The notes beneath the pieces were generated by a model. It was not told where the DNA came from. It worked only from the letters and a program-made list of their open reading frames with translations, and searched no databases. Source: Lachnospiraceae bacterium (lineage in GTDB: Bacteria > Bacillota > Clostridia > Lachnospirales > Lachnospiraceae). Taken from it: DNA of 64,000 nt. Shown in pieces: positions 25,348 to 34,533 of this stretch. Position 1 is the stretch's first letter; the number at the start of each line of letters is the position of its first letter. Both the position numbers and the translations under genes were made by a program. The stretch is taken from NCBI GenBank assembly GCA_902363835.1, contig CABJBM010000004.1:124001-188000 (forward strand). The letters are read 5' to 3'.

Positions 25348-27672
25348 ATGAAAGTTTTTCCGTTGGGAAAAGGTAAAGTCGTATACAATGAGGATGCCGA
25401 ATCCTGCCTGCTTTGTGTGAATTATTTTCAGGACCATGCAGTGACTGCAAAAGAAAAATTTGTGAAAGCCATGGAGAACTGCAAATCCATTGAAGAGGTT
25501 CTGACCCAGGCACCCATTTATGGGCAGAAGTGTATTGATGAGGAGATTGAGCGGGGAATCGATCTCCTTGTTAAGGCGAAGATTTATGAATATAGCGTTG
25601 CCCGGCTCAAAGCGGATTTTGACAGTCTGATTTACGAAAATACTTCCGAATACCAGGAATTGCTGAAAAGATATTCGGAACTAAAGGAAGCGAAAGGGCA
25701 ATATGATGCGTTGAAGAAACTGGAACGTGATAACCGGTCAAAATGGCAGGGCGGCGGCTTTGGAATCGGCGGGGCCATTAAAGGAAGCTTAAAGGCCGGA
25801 GCCATGAATGCAGCCACCGGTATGGTGCGGGGAGTAGGGGATACTTTTACCGATATCATGGACAATGCAAAGTTTGAAAATGAAAAGAATGCTTTGAATA
25901 ATGCTCAGAACTTGGAAAGCCTTGCGGATATCGTGCTCATTTCTGTGGGCAATCTTTTACCCACTTGTATCCTGGGTATCTTTGAAAAGCATTTGGGAAT
26001 GGATACTTCCAGTGTCATTGATTGTGATTATGATAAAGTGGACAGTATTCTGGCTAATTTAGAAAAAATAGACAGCTGGGATGAAACATATGAACTGATC
26101 AGACAGATCATAGAGACGACACCGCTGGCTGTCGAGGCGTGGGTGTTCCTGTTAAATAATTACAGTTCTATGGAAGTTGATTTTCATGAGGTCAAGGAGT
26201 TGACTCAATTCGTATGCCCGAAGCAATTTGCCTGGTGGGCGTTTGCTGAAATGAATTTTATCATGGAAGCTTCCTATCATCAGAAAATCAGTGCTCAGAC
26301 TGGCTATGATATGATAAAAGAAAAAGCCCTTGCCTATGACTATATGGATGAGACCGGAAATCTACTTCCTCATGAGAACCAGTATTCGAATGCCATGTCG
26401 CTTTATACGGTTATCGCTCTTTCCTGTATGGAGATCCGGATAAGGTATAAGGAGGATCAAGGTGTCCTGCATCTGATTTTTGATGCAGCCAACGAAAAAC
26501 TGGAGGAAATGAAAGAAAATATTACGTTGATTTGCAATCAATACCATGTACTTGATCCATCGAATGGTTGGACCATTGCCGGGAAATTTAACAGATGTGA
26601 AACGATGGATTTCTATAAAGAACTTTCTTCTTCGCTGTCATTGTTGAAGAAGGAGTATGAAAAAGCCTGCGTTGTGGAAAAGAGGAGCTTTCAGACTCTG
26701 GCGGAAGCGAACCGTTACAGAGCCGAGCTTAAGAGCTTTCATGATATTTACATACCCGGTAAAGATTATGCAGACTATGAGAGTGTTAAATTAAGTGAAA
26801 AAATAGTCCAGTTAGATGGAATTGAATTACATGATGATGAAATGAAGCAGAGAGTGCTTGATCTGAAAGAAAAACTGGAACGGTTAAAGGAGCATGAAAA
26901 TACGGAATTATTTAGACGGGGAGAACGGTTAAAGGCTTCCTTTCAAAAATATGAGGTGTCCAATTTATCTGTATATGGAAGCAGTCAATTTTTGGAACAA
27001 GCCAGTCTGGCAATCAAAAATAAGAATATCCTGGCAGCTGAGAAAGAGCCTTATGTCATTGCAGTATACAATGAAGCGGCGAAAGGCAAAATGAAAGGTA
27101 TTGTGATCACAGAACAATTTATTTACAATCTGACGAACGTGATATCTCTGTCAAACAGCAGTATCGAGCTTGAAAAGATATTGGCTGTAAAAGTGGTCAA
27201 TGGAACGATCCTTGAGGTTACCTTAAAAGACAAGAAACAGATAAAGTGGAAGCTGTCAGGCGGTATGCCGTTAAATGAGATCGTGGAGGGATTAACAAAA
27301 GGTCTTAGCCTTAGTCCGGATATGAATGTGCCGGAAGCAAACGCACCAATAAAGATCCTGGAAGGATCTCAGACACCAAAAGCAGTCAGACTGGAAACGA
27401 ATCATCGTACTTCTGATGCAGAAAAACAAAGAAGAGCAATGGTGAAACAGGAATTATTGGCAATTATTTTATCCGGAATTACAATTACCACAATGATCAT
27501 CGTTCCCCTGATAGCAGTCAGTATGCTCTTAGTCATCCCCTCTTTTATCATGTGTCTGATTGCCTGGAAGCACCACGCGTTTCGTAGAAAGACGATCATT
27601 GTATTCACGATTATGGATGGTCTGATCTTACTGTTTTATATGGTGATACTTGTTCTGACTTTTATGGAGTGA
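25348..27672 (+). CDS. Large membrane-anchored protein of unknown function (774 aa)
   Basis: Residues 1-130 are mostly helical. A Gly/Ala-rich amphipathic segment (KWQGGGFGIGGAIKGSL...) spans about 131-175. A long soluble helical region follows with several tetratricopeptide-like stretches (LAVEAWVFLLNNYSSMEVDF). A beta-rich segment at about 590-655 (YVIAVYNEAAKGKMKGIVIT, then LKDKKQIKWKLSGG) resembles a bacterial PH or GRAM-like domain. Two or three membrane helices end the protein (about 700-772). The bulk therefore faces the cytoplasm. No enzyme motif is visible. It probably belongs to the XRE-controlled cassette, though about 210 bases separate it from the 54-aa gene. Confidence 0.65.
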   Translation: MKVFPLGKGKVVYNEDAESCLLCVNYFQDHAVTAKEKFVKAMENCKSIEEVLTQAPIYGQKCIDEEIERGIDLLVKAKIYEYSVARLKADFDSLIYENTSEYQELLKRYSELKEAKGQYDALKKLERDNRSKWQGGGFGIGGAIKGSLKAGAMNAATGMVRGVGDTFTDIMDNAKFENEKNALNNAQNLESLADIVLISVGNLLPTCILGIFEKHLGMDTSSVIDCDYDKVDSILANLEKIDSWDETYELIRQIIETTPLAVEAWVFLLNNYSSMEVDFHEVKELTQFVCPKQFAWWAFAEMNFIMEASYHQKISAQTGYDMIKEKALAYDYMDETGNLLPHENQYSNAMSLYTVIALSCMEIRIRYKEDQGVLHLIFDAANEKLEEMKENITLICNQYHVLDPSNGWTIAGKFNRCETMDFYKELSSSLSLLKKEYEKACVVEKRSFQTLAEANRYRAELKSFHDIYIPGKDYADYESVKLSEKIVQLDGIELHDDEMKQRVLDLKEKLERLKEHENTELFRRGERLKASFQKYEVSNLSVYGSSQFLEQASLAIKNKNILAAEKEPYVIAVYNEAAKGKMKGIVITEQFIYNLTNVISLSNSSIELEKILAVKVVNGTILEVTLKDKKQIKWKLSGGMPLNEIVEGLTKGLSLSPDMNVPEANAPIKILEGSQTPKAVRLETNHRTSDAEKQRRAMVKQELLAIILSGITITTMIIVPLIAVSMLLVIPSFIMCLIAWKHHAFRRKTIIVFTIMDGLILLFYMVILVLTFME

Positions 27673-27691
27673 TTTCTTTTATGATATTTCT

Positions 27692-27713
27692 CCTATGGGT
27701 TACTTCCCATAGG
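27692..27713 (+). terminator. Hairpin after the 774-aa gene
   Basis: CCTATGGG and CCCATAGG form a perfect 8-bp stem with a 6-base loop, 20 bases after the stop. It lacks a clean T-run, so it is a weak or partial terminator. Confidence 0.55.
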
Positions 27714-27821
27714 GGATTCCTTATTATTAAAAAGAGATATATCCCCTGGATTTTCTAAATTCGTTTCATTTGGATATTTTTTAGCTGGGTATCAATTATG
27801 CCATATTGTTTTATTGGAGTA

Positions 27822-28374
27822 GGGGATCAATGATTTCCTATGCTGCTTTCAACGTAAAGAAGATGCGGAATGGTTTTATGATGCACTACAGAACAGACTT
27901 GGACAATTCGGACTCTCACTGGAGAAAGAAAAGAGCAGGTTGATAGAGTTTGGCAGATTCGCAGATTCCGATAGTAAAGGAAATAAACCAGATACATTTG
28001 ACTTTCTAGGATTTACCCATTATTGCGGTAAGAGTAAACAGGGTAGATTCAGAGTTAAAAGGAAAACTTGCTGTAAAAAGTTTAATGCTAAAGTAAAAGA
28101 GTTCGATATCTGGCTGAAAAGGAATAGAGAAATAAAATTGAAAATACTCATGGAGAAAATCAATATAAAGCTAATGGGGCACTACAGGTATTATGGAATT
28201 ACGGATAACACATATATGATTGCACTTTTTCAATATAAAGTAAAATCGTCAATTTTTAAATGGCTAAACAGAAGAAGTCAAAGAAGAAGTTATACGTGGG
28301 AGAAATTTCATCAAATGCTGAAATATTATCCATTGGCTAGACCAAAGATATATGTCAATATTTATGATATTTAA
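27822..28374 (+). pseudogene. C-terminal remnant of a group II intron reverse transcriptase/maturase
   Basis: The frame begins inside the conserved catalytic strand (NDFLCCFQRKEDAEWF, derived from a YADD motif). It continues through the thumb (LSLEKEKSRLIEFGRF, DTFDFLGFTHYCG) to the maturase end (YPLARPKIYVNIYDI) at TAA 28374. The N-terminal two thirds are missing, so it cannot function. It is followed by the intron's own 3' RNA domains. Confidence 0.88.
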
Positions 28375-28390
28375 GTGAATGGTTTTATGA

Positions 28391-28463
28391 AGAGCCGTAT
28401 GCCTGAATTGGGCACGTACGGTTCTGTGAGGGGTTTGCACTGTGAAGTGTAAATCTACTCGAC
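28391..28463 (+). ncRNA. Group II intron domains V-VI (3' end)
   Basis: AGAGCCGTATGCC...GGCACGTACGGTTCT (28391-28425) is a canonical domain V hairpin. The following GGGTTTGCAC-TGTGAAGTGTAAATCT suits domain VI. The 5' part of the ribozyme is absent, so the intron is a 5'-truncated remnant. Confidence 0.8.
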
Positions 28464-28640
28464 AAAAGGCAGAACTCACACTGATTAATATGCTGTCTAA
28501 AACGAAGAAAGTTTTTCCAACTCCCCCACCGTGCTTTGTAGTATAGCTTCTTACAAGCTATTTTACATCACAGAGTGAAAATTGAAAAACTTTCATGACT
28601 ATTTGTGCCGCGCCCGAAGGCGCGCGGAATGGAGATTAAT
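28464..28640 (+). other. Leader of the lipoprotein gene with a GC-rich hairpin
   Basis: No gene. CGCGCC (28609-28614) and GGCGCG (28619-28624) form a tight hairpin with a CGAA tetraloop, ending 16 bases before the lipoprotein ATG and just upstream of its GGAG site; it could influence translation. Confidence 0.4.
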
Positions 28641-29004
28641 ATGAAAGAGAATATAAAAACCTTTGGTTGGTATTTGAAGCAAATCGGAAAAAGTTTACTG
28701 ATATTATGGGTAATTGGATTTATTATATCGCTGATGGCTGGTTGTTCATCAACGGCTGAAACTGTACAGACCACATCAGCTTACGGTTTCCCGGTTCTTG
28801 AAACTACTACGGCCCCCGAAACAACGGCTGTCCCCGTAGCTGAAACAAAGGCGGCTGTATTTGTTAAAGAAACAAAGTTATCAAAAGAAGAGAAAAAAGA
28901 AGAAGCATTCAAAAATGAATGTGTGTATCTTCAATTTGAAGACGCATACAGAAATCCCCAGAATTACAAAGACAAGAAAGTTCATGTACAAGGAACGGTT
29001 ACTA
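28641..29004 (+). pseudogene. Lipoprotein gene disrupted by IS630
   Basis: ATG 28641 after GGAG starts a signal peptide (about residues 15-34) with lipobox MAGC, then a Thr/Ala/Pro-rich linker, then YRNPQNYKDKKVHVQGTVT, resembling the start of an OB-fold domain. At 29004 the frame enters the IS630 left end. Removing the insertion does not restore a long frame, so another frameshift exists. The sequence after the insertion (DEKFFVMTSNYDTGGVYAI) probably continues the same domain. Confidence 0.7.
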
Positions 29005-30013
29005 TAGCACTCCAGCAAATTAGTGCATATATCCACACGCACGAAACCACCCATGACAATCCGATTCGCTGATTGTTGCAAAAGCCCTCTTTATGGTGCG
29101 TGGGAGTTCTTCCGCCTTTCGTACCTTTGCCTTTCGTAGAAAGGCTTTGACTTTTGACCAGAGTTTTTCAATTGGGTTTAAATCCGGGCTATACGGTGGC
29201 AGATAAAGATAACGAAACCCAGATTGTTCCAGAATAAGCTTTACATTCTTCGCATGATGGGAACGCATGTTATCCATAATGATGACCGAATCTCGGTCAA
29301 GTGTTGGAAACAGTTTTGTCTTCAAATATTCAGCGAATTTTTCGGCAGTTTCCCTCCTCGATATGTAGTATAGGTGGTTTCTCCATCTACCTGAATCGAA
29401 GAGAGTATTGTGGTACTGGAAGGCGTATTTACAGGAGCACAATCCACGGCTCTCTGTCCTCCCAATGCACGGGCATATGGTCGTGTCATATTGGTATTGA
29501 CACCACTTTCATCAAGAAAGACTAGATTGCTTATATCGCATTCTGGCATGACTTGTTTCCAGCAATACCTCTTTTCTTTCACATCGGGGACGCTCCTGTT
29601 CCGAAGCATGTAGTGACTTCGTTTTATAAACGTAGCCGAGTCTCACAATGGCTTTACGAACGGTCTCATCACTAACAGGGAGATTAAGAGTTTCAATGAT
29701 TTCCTTAAGAGTAACATCTGGCTGTTTTTGAATCAACTGTTCAATTTTTTGAATATCATCCTGGCTCAAAGACGGTTTATGTCCGCGCAGATAAGTTCTG
29801 GTTTCAACAGAACCGGTAGCGTTCATGCGCTCAACCAGACGATATACAGTACTTCTGTCTACAGAGAAACATTCTGCAACTTCTTTGGCATTATGAGTTT
29901 TATTGAATGCTTGAACTAAAAGTTTTCTGGTTTCATTATGTAACATAAGAATCACCTCTTAACTTAATCATAACTCTTGTGTCAAGAGGTTGTACTATTT
30001 TATTGGATTGCTA
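29005..30013. mobile_element. IS630-family insertion sequence (about 1009 bp)
   Basis: Terminal inverted repeats TAGCACTCCAGCAAATTAG (from 29005) and TAGCAATCCAATAAAATAG (reverse strand from 30013) match at most positions. TA dinucleotides at 29003-29004 and 30014-30015 flank them, as expected for this family's TA target duplication. It contains one frameshifted transposase gene on the minus strand and splits a lipoprotein gene. Confidence 0.85.
29020..29955 (-). pseudogene. Frameshifted IS630-family transposase
   Basis: Three overlapping frames read in order. 29512-29955 holds the N-terminal helix-turn-helix (AKEVAECFSVDRSTVYRLVE). 29322-29609 holds the first catalytic Asp (LVFLDESGVNTNM). 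29020-29442 holds the second Asp (VIIMDNMRSHHAKN) and Glu (SPDLNPIEKLWSKVK). Together they form a complete DDE protein. Two frame changes are needed; some IS630 elements use one programmed frameshift, so two suggest inactivity. Confidence 0.85.
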
Positions 30014-30051
30014 TAATATTGATGAAAAATTCTTTGTTATGACATCTAATT

Positions 30052-30318
30052 ATGATACTGGCGGCGTATATGCCATTAGTTTATGCCGACCGGTACGTTG
30101 AACCAGCGTCAGAAACAGAGATTGAAAATGAATGGACATATTACAATCCAAATATGTGCGTTATTAATGTAGATGAATATACGACATTAATACAATCACC
30201 AGAACCGAATGCAGAAGAAGTTGCCAGACTTCCATTAAATTCATATGTCATGACCGAAGATGGGATGGAGGGATATGTAGATGGTACGTATTTAGGATAT
30301 ATTGGAACTGGTTACTAA
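30052..30318 (+). pseudogene. C-terminal SH3-like domain fragment
   Basis: The first half is out-of-frame junk, but from YVEPASETE onward the frame reads MCVINVDEYTTLIQSPEPNA and EEVARLPLNSYVM, ending EGYVDGTYLGYIG. This is the pattern of bacterial SH3 domains of secreted proteins. A stop precedes the ATG, which has no ribosome site. It is likely the tail of the lipoprotein interrupted by the IS630, or of a neighbouring secreted protein. Confidence 0.5.
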
Positions 30319-30616
30319 TCAATAAGATAAAGGGTAAGGTATGTTATATATCGGATACATTGCTATAAGCTTTACCTAAATATTCTGCGTAAACAAAAGT
30401 CAGAAATGTATCATGAACTTATTTTTTCGGGCAAGCTATCAGAGTGCTTCCTTCTATAGATCAGAGTGTTTTTGAAATGAAGTAACAGGTTTAGATGAAT
30501 TATTAAAATAGTATCCATGCCTGAGGAAGAGACAAGGGATGCATATGCATTTTTACATAGGCACAGATTATTACAGATGAGATTGCCACTACTGAAATAA
30601 TATGTATAAATAAATG

Positions 30617-30652
30617 AAAGTGCTCGTAGGGTTAACTTACGGGCACTTTTGT
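30617..30652. terminator. Bidirectional-looking terminator before the restriction-modification operon
   Basis: AAAGTGC(T)CGTA and TACGGGCACTTTT pair around GGGTTAACT with a following TTGTTG. It isolates the operon from upstream transcription. Confidence 0.7.
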
Positions 30653-30723
30653 TGTTTGTTTTTTCCCTATTTTTAAATTTTTTTCGAATTACAGAATCCA
30701 TAGAAAAATAAACTTTTCATATT

Positions 30724-30752
30724 GTATTATGCTATATCATAAGCTATAATAC
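30724..30752. promoter_or_regulatory. Candidate operator/promoter of the restriction-modification operon
   Basis: GTATTAT (30724-30730) and ATAATAC (30746-30752) are inverted around a near-symmetric 15-base core, just before the XRE gene. TATAAT (30745-30750) lies inside the right arm, so a bound repressor would cover the -10 element. Confidence 0.45.
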
Positions 30753-30773
30753 GATATGTGGAGGTGAGTTAAA

Positions 30774-30986
30774 TTGACCATCAACGTGATTTTAAAAATA
30801 ATACGTAAAGAAATGAATATTTCACAAGAAACTCTTGCACGTGATTTAAATGTAAGTTATACCACGTTAAATCGTTGGGAGAACAATAAAGCTAAGCCAA
30901 GCCGTTTGGCAAGCATCCAGATTAAAGATTACTGTATTCAAAAAGGAATATCAAAAGAGATTATAGCAGAACTGGATCGTTCGTAA
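30774..30986 (+). CDS. XRE-family regulator at the head of the restriction-modification operon
   Basis: A 70-residue helix-turn-helix protein (SQETLARDLNVSYTTLNRWENNKAKPS) starting at TTG after GGAGG. It precedes hsdM by 18 bases and likely acts as a controller that delays or balances restriction expression, as C-proteins do; that role is inferred. Confidence 0.85.
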   Translation: MTINVILKIIRKEMNISQETLARDLNVSYTTLNRWENNKAKPSRLASIQIKDYCIQKGISKEIIAELDRS

Positions 30987-31004
30987 GAATTGGAGGATTA
31001 AAAC

Positions 31005-32576
31005 ATGGTAGACAATAGAAAAGAACAAGAGAGAGCAGAACTACATCGTACTATATGGAATATCGCTAATGACCTGCGTGGAAGCGTGGATGGTTGGGAT
31101 TTTAAGCAATACGTTTTAGGTATGTTGTTTTATCGCTATATATCAGAAAATTTAACGCACTATATCAATAAAGATGAAATTGAAGCAGGTAACACAAAAT
31201 TTAATTACGCTAACCTTTTGGATAAAGAGGCAGAGCTAGCTCGTGAGGATATGGTAAATACTAAAGGCTTTTTTATCTTGCCAAGTGAGCTTTTTGAAAA
31301 CGTTAGAAAAAAAGCAGGTAAAGATGAAAACCTCAATGAAACGCTGGAAAAAATATTTAAAAATATAGAAGCTTCTGCACAAGGCACGCGCAGTGAAAAA
31401 AACTTTAAAGGACTTTTCGATGATATTGATGTAAATAGTAATAAACTTGGAGGAACCGTTGCTCTACGTAATGCAAGGCTTGTAAAGCTTATGAATGGTA
31501 TTGCTGATATGAAGCTTGGTAGTTATCAGGATAATACTATTGATGCATTTGGTGAGGCATATGAATATCTAATGGGTATGTATGCTTCTAACGCTGGAAA
31601 AAGCGGCGGTGAATACTTTACACCGCAAGAAGTATCAGAACTATTAACAAGCCTTGCAATTGGGGATAAAAAAGAGATAAATAAAATATATGATCCTGCC
31701 TGTGGCTCTGGTTCTTTGCTATTAAAAGCAATAGATAGAGATAAAGTTAAAGTTCGTATTGGATTTTTTGGTCAGGAGATCAATATTACCACATATAATT
31801 TGTGCCGTATCAATATGTTTTTACATGATGTTAATTTTGATGAATTTGATATTGGGCATGGTGATACCTTAACTTCTCCATACATGCCGCATTATGCTGA
31901 AGAACCATTTGAAGTAATTGTTTCCAATCCGCCGTATTCCATTAGATGGGCTGGAGATGACGATGCAACTCTAATAAATGATCCGCGATTTGCACCGGCT
32001 GGAGTGCTTGCACCAAAATCTAAAGCAGACCTTGCATTTGTTATGCACTGTCTTTCTTGGCTTGCTACGGATGGCACAGCGGCAATTGTTTGTTTCCCAG
32101 GTGTGTTGTACCGCGGTGGAGCAGAAAAAAAGATTCGCCATTATCTGATTGATAACAACTTTATAGATTGTATTATTCAATTACCAAGTAATCTGTTTTT
32201 CGGAACAGGCATTGCGACCTGTGTCATGGTATTAAAGAAATCCAAAGTCGATAACTCGACGCTATTTATTGATGCTTCAGAGGAATGTGTAAAGATTACA
32301 AATAATAATAAGCTAACTGATAAAAATATTAGAAAAATTGTCGATATTTTTAAAGCACGTGGAGAAAAGGAACACTTTAGCCGCCTTGTACCGAACAAGC
32401 AAATTATCGAGCAGGATTGCAACCTTTCCGTTTCTACCTATGTGGAAAAGGAGGATCATCGAGAAATTATTGACATAACCTCCCTCAATGCTGATATAAA
32501 ATGTATTGTAGACCGTGAAGATGTGCTTAGGCGTAAAATTGATACAGTTATTGCAGAGATCGAAGGTGTTGGGTAA
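31005..32576 (+). CDS. hsdM: Type I restriction-modification DNA methyltransferase subunit HsdM
   Basis: A 523-residue N6-adenine methyltransferase. The N-terminal HsdM domain (WNIANDLRGSVDGWDFKQYV) is followed by the SAM motif IYDPACGSGSLLLKA near residue 227 and the catalytic motif VSNPPYSIRW near residue 308. It modifies host DNA with HsdS and is also needed for restriction. GGAGG precedes the ATG. The next gene starts on the last base of its stop codon. Confidence 0.95.
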   Translation: MVDNRKEQERAELHRTIWNIANDLRGSVDGWDFKQYVLGMLFYRYISENLTHYINKDEIEAGNTKFNYANLLDKEAELAREDMVNTKGFFILPSELFENVRKKAGKDENLNETLEKIFKNIEASAQGTRSEKNFKGLFDDIDVNSNKLGGTVALRNARLVKLMNGIADMKLGSYQDNTIDAFGEAYEYLMGMYASNAGKSGGEYFTPQEVSELLTSLAIGDKKEINKIYDPACGSGSLLLKAIDRDKVKVRIGFFGQEINITTYNLCRINMFLHDVNFDEFDIGHGDTLTSPYMPHYAEEPFEVIVSNPPYSIRWAGDDDATLINDPRFAPAGVLAPKSKADLAFVMHCLSWLATDGTAAIVCFPGVLYRGGAEKKIRHYLIDNNFIDCIIQLPSNLFFGTGIATCVMVLKKSKVDNSTLFIDASEECVKITNNNKLTDKNIRKIVDIFKARGEKEHFSRLVPNKQIIEQDCNLSVSTYVEKEDHREIIDITSLNADIKCIVDREDVLRRKIDTVIAEIEGVG

Positions 32577-33364
32577 TGCGATTGTCTGAAGTATTGTCCA
32601 AACCGCCTACACTTGAGTTCAAGCAAGTGGAGGGTTTTCTAAAAGAAAAAAAGCTTGCAGCAGGCAAGCAGCAAAAAATACAAGTGGGCAGAATTGCACT
32701 AAATTACTTCTGTAAGAGGTGCGCGGACGTACGCACCTTTTGCTCTGCAGAAGAGATTTACTGCATTGGGGTAAACGAACATCTTGTAAGCATTGATTGT
32801 GTCCTTACTTGCCATTGCGGTGCTTCAGTGCAAATTTGGTTTTTGGTGGACTGCGAAAAGGATATAAGTGGACGTGCGCCTGAAGTTCGTATATTAAAGC
32901 GTACGGAAAAACTGTTACCTGATGCTTTATTAAATACAGAACAGTACGGTGAGTTTTCAGAACTTTTAGAAAAGGCACAACATGCCCACCAAGAACGTCT
33001 TGGTGCCGGTGCTATAGTGTATCTGCGCAAAATTTTTGAAAAAATTACAGTTCAAACAGCCGATGCCGCAGAAATTTCCTATGATAAATATGAGGGTGGA
33101 AACCCAAAGAACTTTTCTGATTTATTGAAACGAGTAGATGAAAAATGCTCAATTATTCCAAGGGAGTTTTCAGCAAATGGATATAAATTGTTTCGTGAAT
33201 TAAGCAATATCGTACATGGTGAGTATAATGAGGAGTTGGCGTTGCGAAAATATGATTCCTTACATAGACTAATTGTTGGAATCCTTGATAATGTGAAAAT
33301 CAACAACGAACTAATGACTGCGATCGGTGCTTTAGGTTGGGAAAATGATGGAGGTGAGCGTTGA
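32576..33364 (+). CDS. DUF4145-like protein inside the type I operon
   Basis: 262 residues. Residues 45-85 have a zinc-ribbon-like cysteine set (CKRCADVRTFC and CVLTCHCG). The C-terminal helical half with LFRELSNIVHGEYNEELALR resembles DUF4145, a family often linked to restriction or other defence genes. It overlaps hsdM by one base and hsdS by one base, so it is fully integrated in the operon. A role in controlling or assembling the complex is possible but unproven. Confidence 0.75.
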   Translation: MRLSEVLSKPPTLEFKQVEGFLKEKKLAAGKQQKIQVGRIALNYFCKRCADVRTFCSAEEIYCIGVNEHLVSIDCVLTCHCGASVQIWFLVDCEKDISGRAPEVRILKRTEKLLPDALLNTEQYGEFSELLEKAQHAHQERLGAGAIVYLRKIFEKITVQTADAAEISYDKYEGGNPKNFSDLLKRVDEKCSIIPREFSANGYKLFRELSNIVHGEYNEELALRKYDSLHRLIVGILDNVKINNELMTAIGALGWENDGGER

Positions 33365-34533
33365 TGGCGAAGCTAGAACAGCTTATAAAAGAGCTTTGCC
33401 CTAATGGGGTGGAGTATGTACCGTTAAAAGCGATAGCACAGATTGGAACTGGCAGTAGTGATCGTATTAACGCAACTGAAGATGGAGAGTATCCGTTTTA
33501 TGTGCGCTCAAAAACGGTTTTACGTAGTAATATATATCTTTTTGATGAAGAATCCATAGTGATACCTGGCGAAGGTGGAATAGGTGACATATTTCATTAT
33601 GTCAATGGAAAATATGATTTGCATCAAAGAGCATATCGTATTCACTTCATTAATGATAAAGTAAATACAAAATATGGATATTATTATCTTGCTGAACATT
33701 TTAAGAAATTTATTATGATGAAAGCAGTAAGTGCAACGGTAACATCCATCCGAAAACCAATGATTGAAAACTTTTTACTTCCTCTTCCACCACTAACAAT
33801 TCAGCGGGAGATTGTCCTGATTTTGGACAATCTTACGAAACTTACAGAAGAACTTACAGAAGAGCTTGAAGAAGAACTTACAGCCAGAAAAAAGCAATAT
33901 GAATATTATCGCGATAAGTTGTTATCCTTTACGTATGATGTGCCGAGAGTAACTCTTGGTGATGTTTGTATAAAAACAAGAAATATAAATTGGAAAGATA
34001 CAGATGGTAAGTACTACTATATTGACCTAACATCTGTGGATAGAGAGACAAATGAAATTCAACCAGAACAAATTATTAATGCTTATAACGCGCCAAGCCG
34101 AGCACAGCAGATTATTCAGACAAATGATGTTTTGTTTGCGACAACGCGGCCAACTTTACAGAGATACTGCTTTGTGCCTGAACAATATGATGGGCAAATA
34201 TGTAGTACAGGGTATTGCATATTAAGAGCAAATCCTGAAATGATTATGCCGAAGTTTCTCTATTATACAATATCAACGAAAGATTTTGGTATATATGTTG
34301 AGAACAATCAAAAGGGTACGAGCTATCCGGCAATATCAGATTCTCTAGTGAAAAGATACAGCTTCCCTTTACCCTCCCTTAAAGAACAATCCCACATAGT
34401 TGGTATTCTTGATAAATATAACACATTGACCACTGATATCCTGAGTAGCTTGCTTACCGAAAGTGAGACAAGACGCAAGCAATATGAATATTACCGTGAC
34501 AAACTGCTTACATTTAAGGAGGCCGGGGAATGA
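33364..34533 (+). CDS. hsdS: Type I restriction-modification specificity subunit HsdS
   Basis: 389 residues with two target-recognition domains. Each is followed by a conserved spacer helix with the repeated core KKQYEYYRDKLLSF (near residue 180) and KQYEYYRDKLLTF (near the C-terminus). The repeat-and-half layout gives the bipartite recognition site. ATG 33364 is preferred over TTG 33361. Its end overlaps hsdR by 4 bases (ATGA). Confidence 0.93.
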   Translation: MAKLEQLIKELCPNGVEYVPLKAIAQIGTGSSDRINATEDGEYPFYVRSKTVLRSNIYLFDEESIVIPGEGGIGDIFHYVNGKYDLHQRAYRIHFINDKVNTKYGYYYLAEHFKKFIMMKAVSATVTSIRKPMIENFLLPLPPLTIQREIVLILDNLTKLTEELTEELEEELTARKKQYEYYRDKLLSFTYDVPRVTLGDVCIKTRNINWKDTDGKYYYIDLTSVDRETNEIQPEQIINAYNAPSRAQQIIQTNDVLFATTRPTLQRYCFVPEQYDGQICSTGYCILRANPEMIMPKFLYYTISTKDFGIYVENNQKGTSYPAISDSLVKRYSFPLPSLKEQSHIVGILDKYNTLTTDILSSLLTESETRRKQYEYYRDKLLTFKEAGE

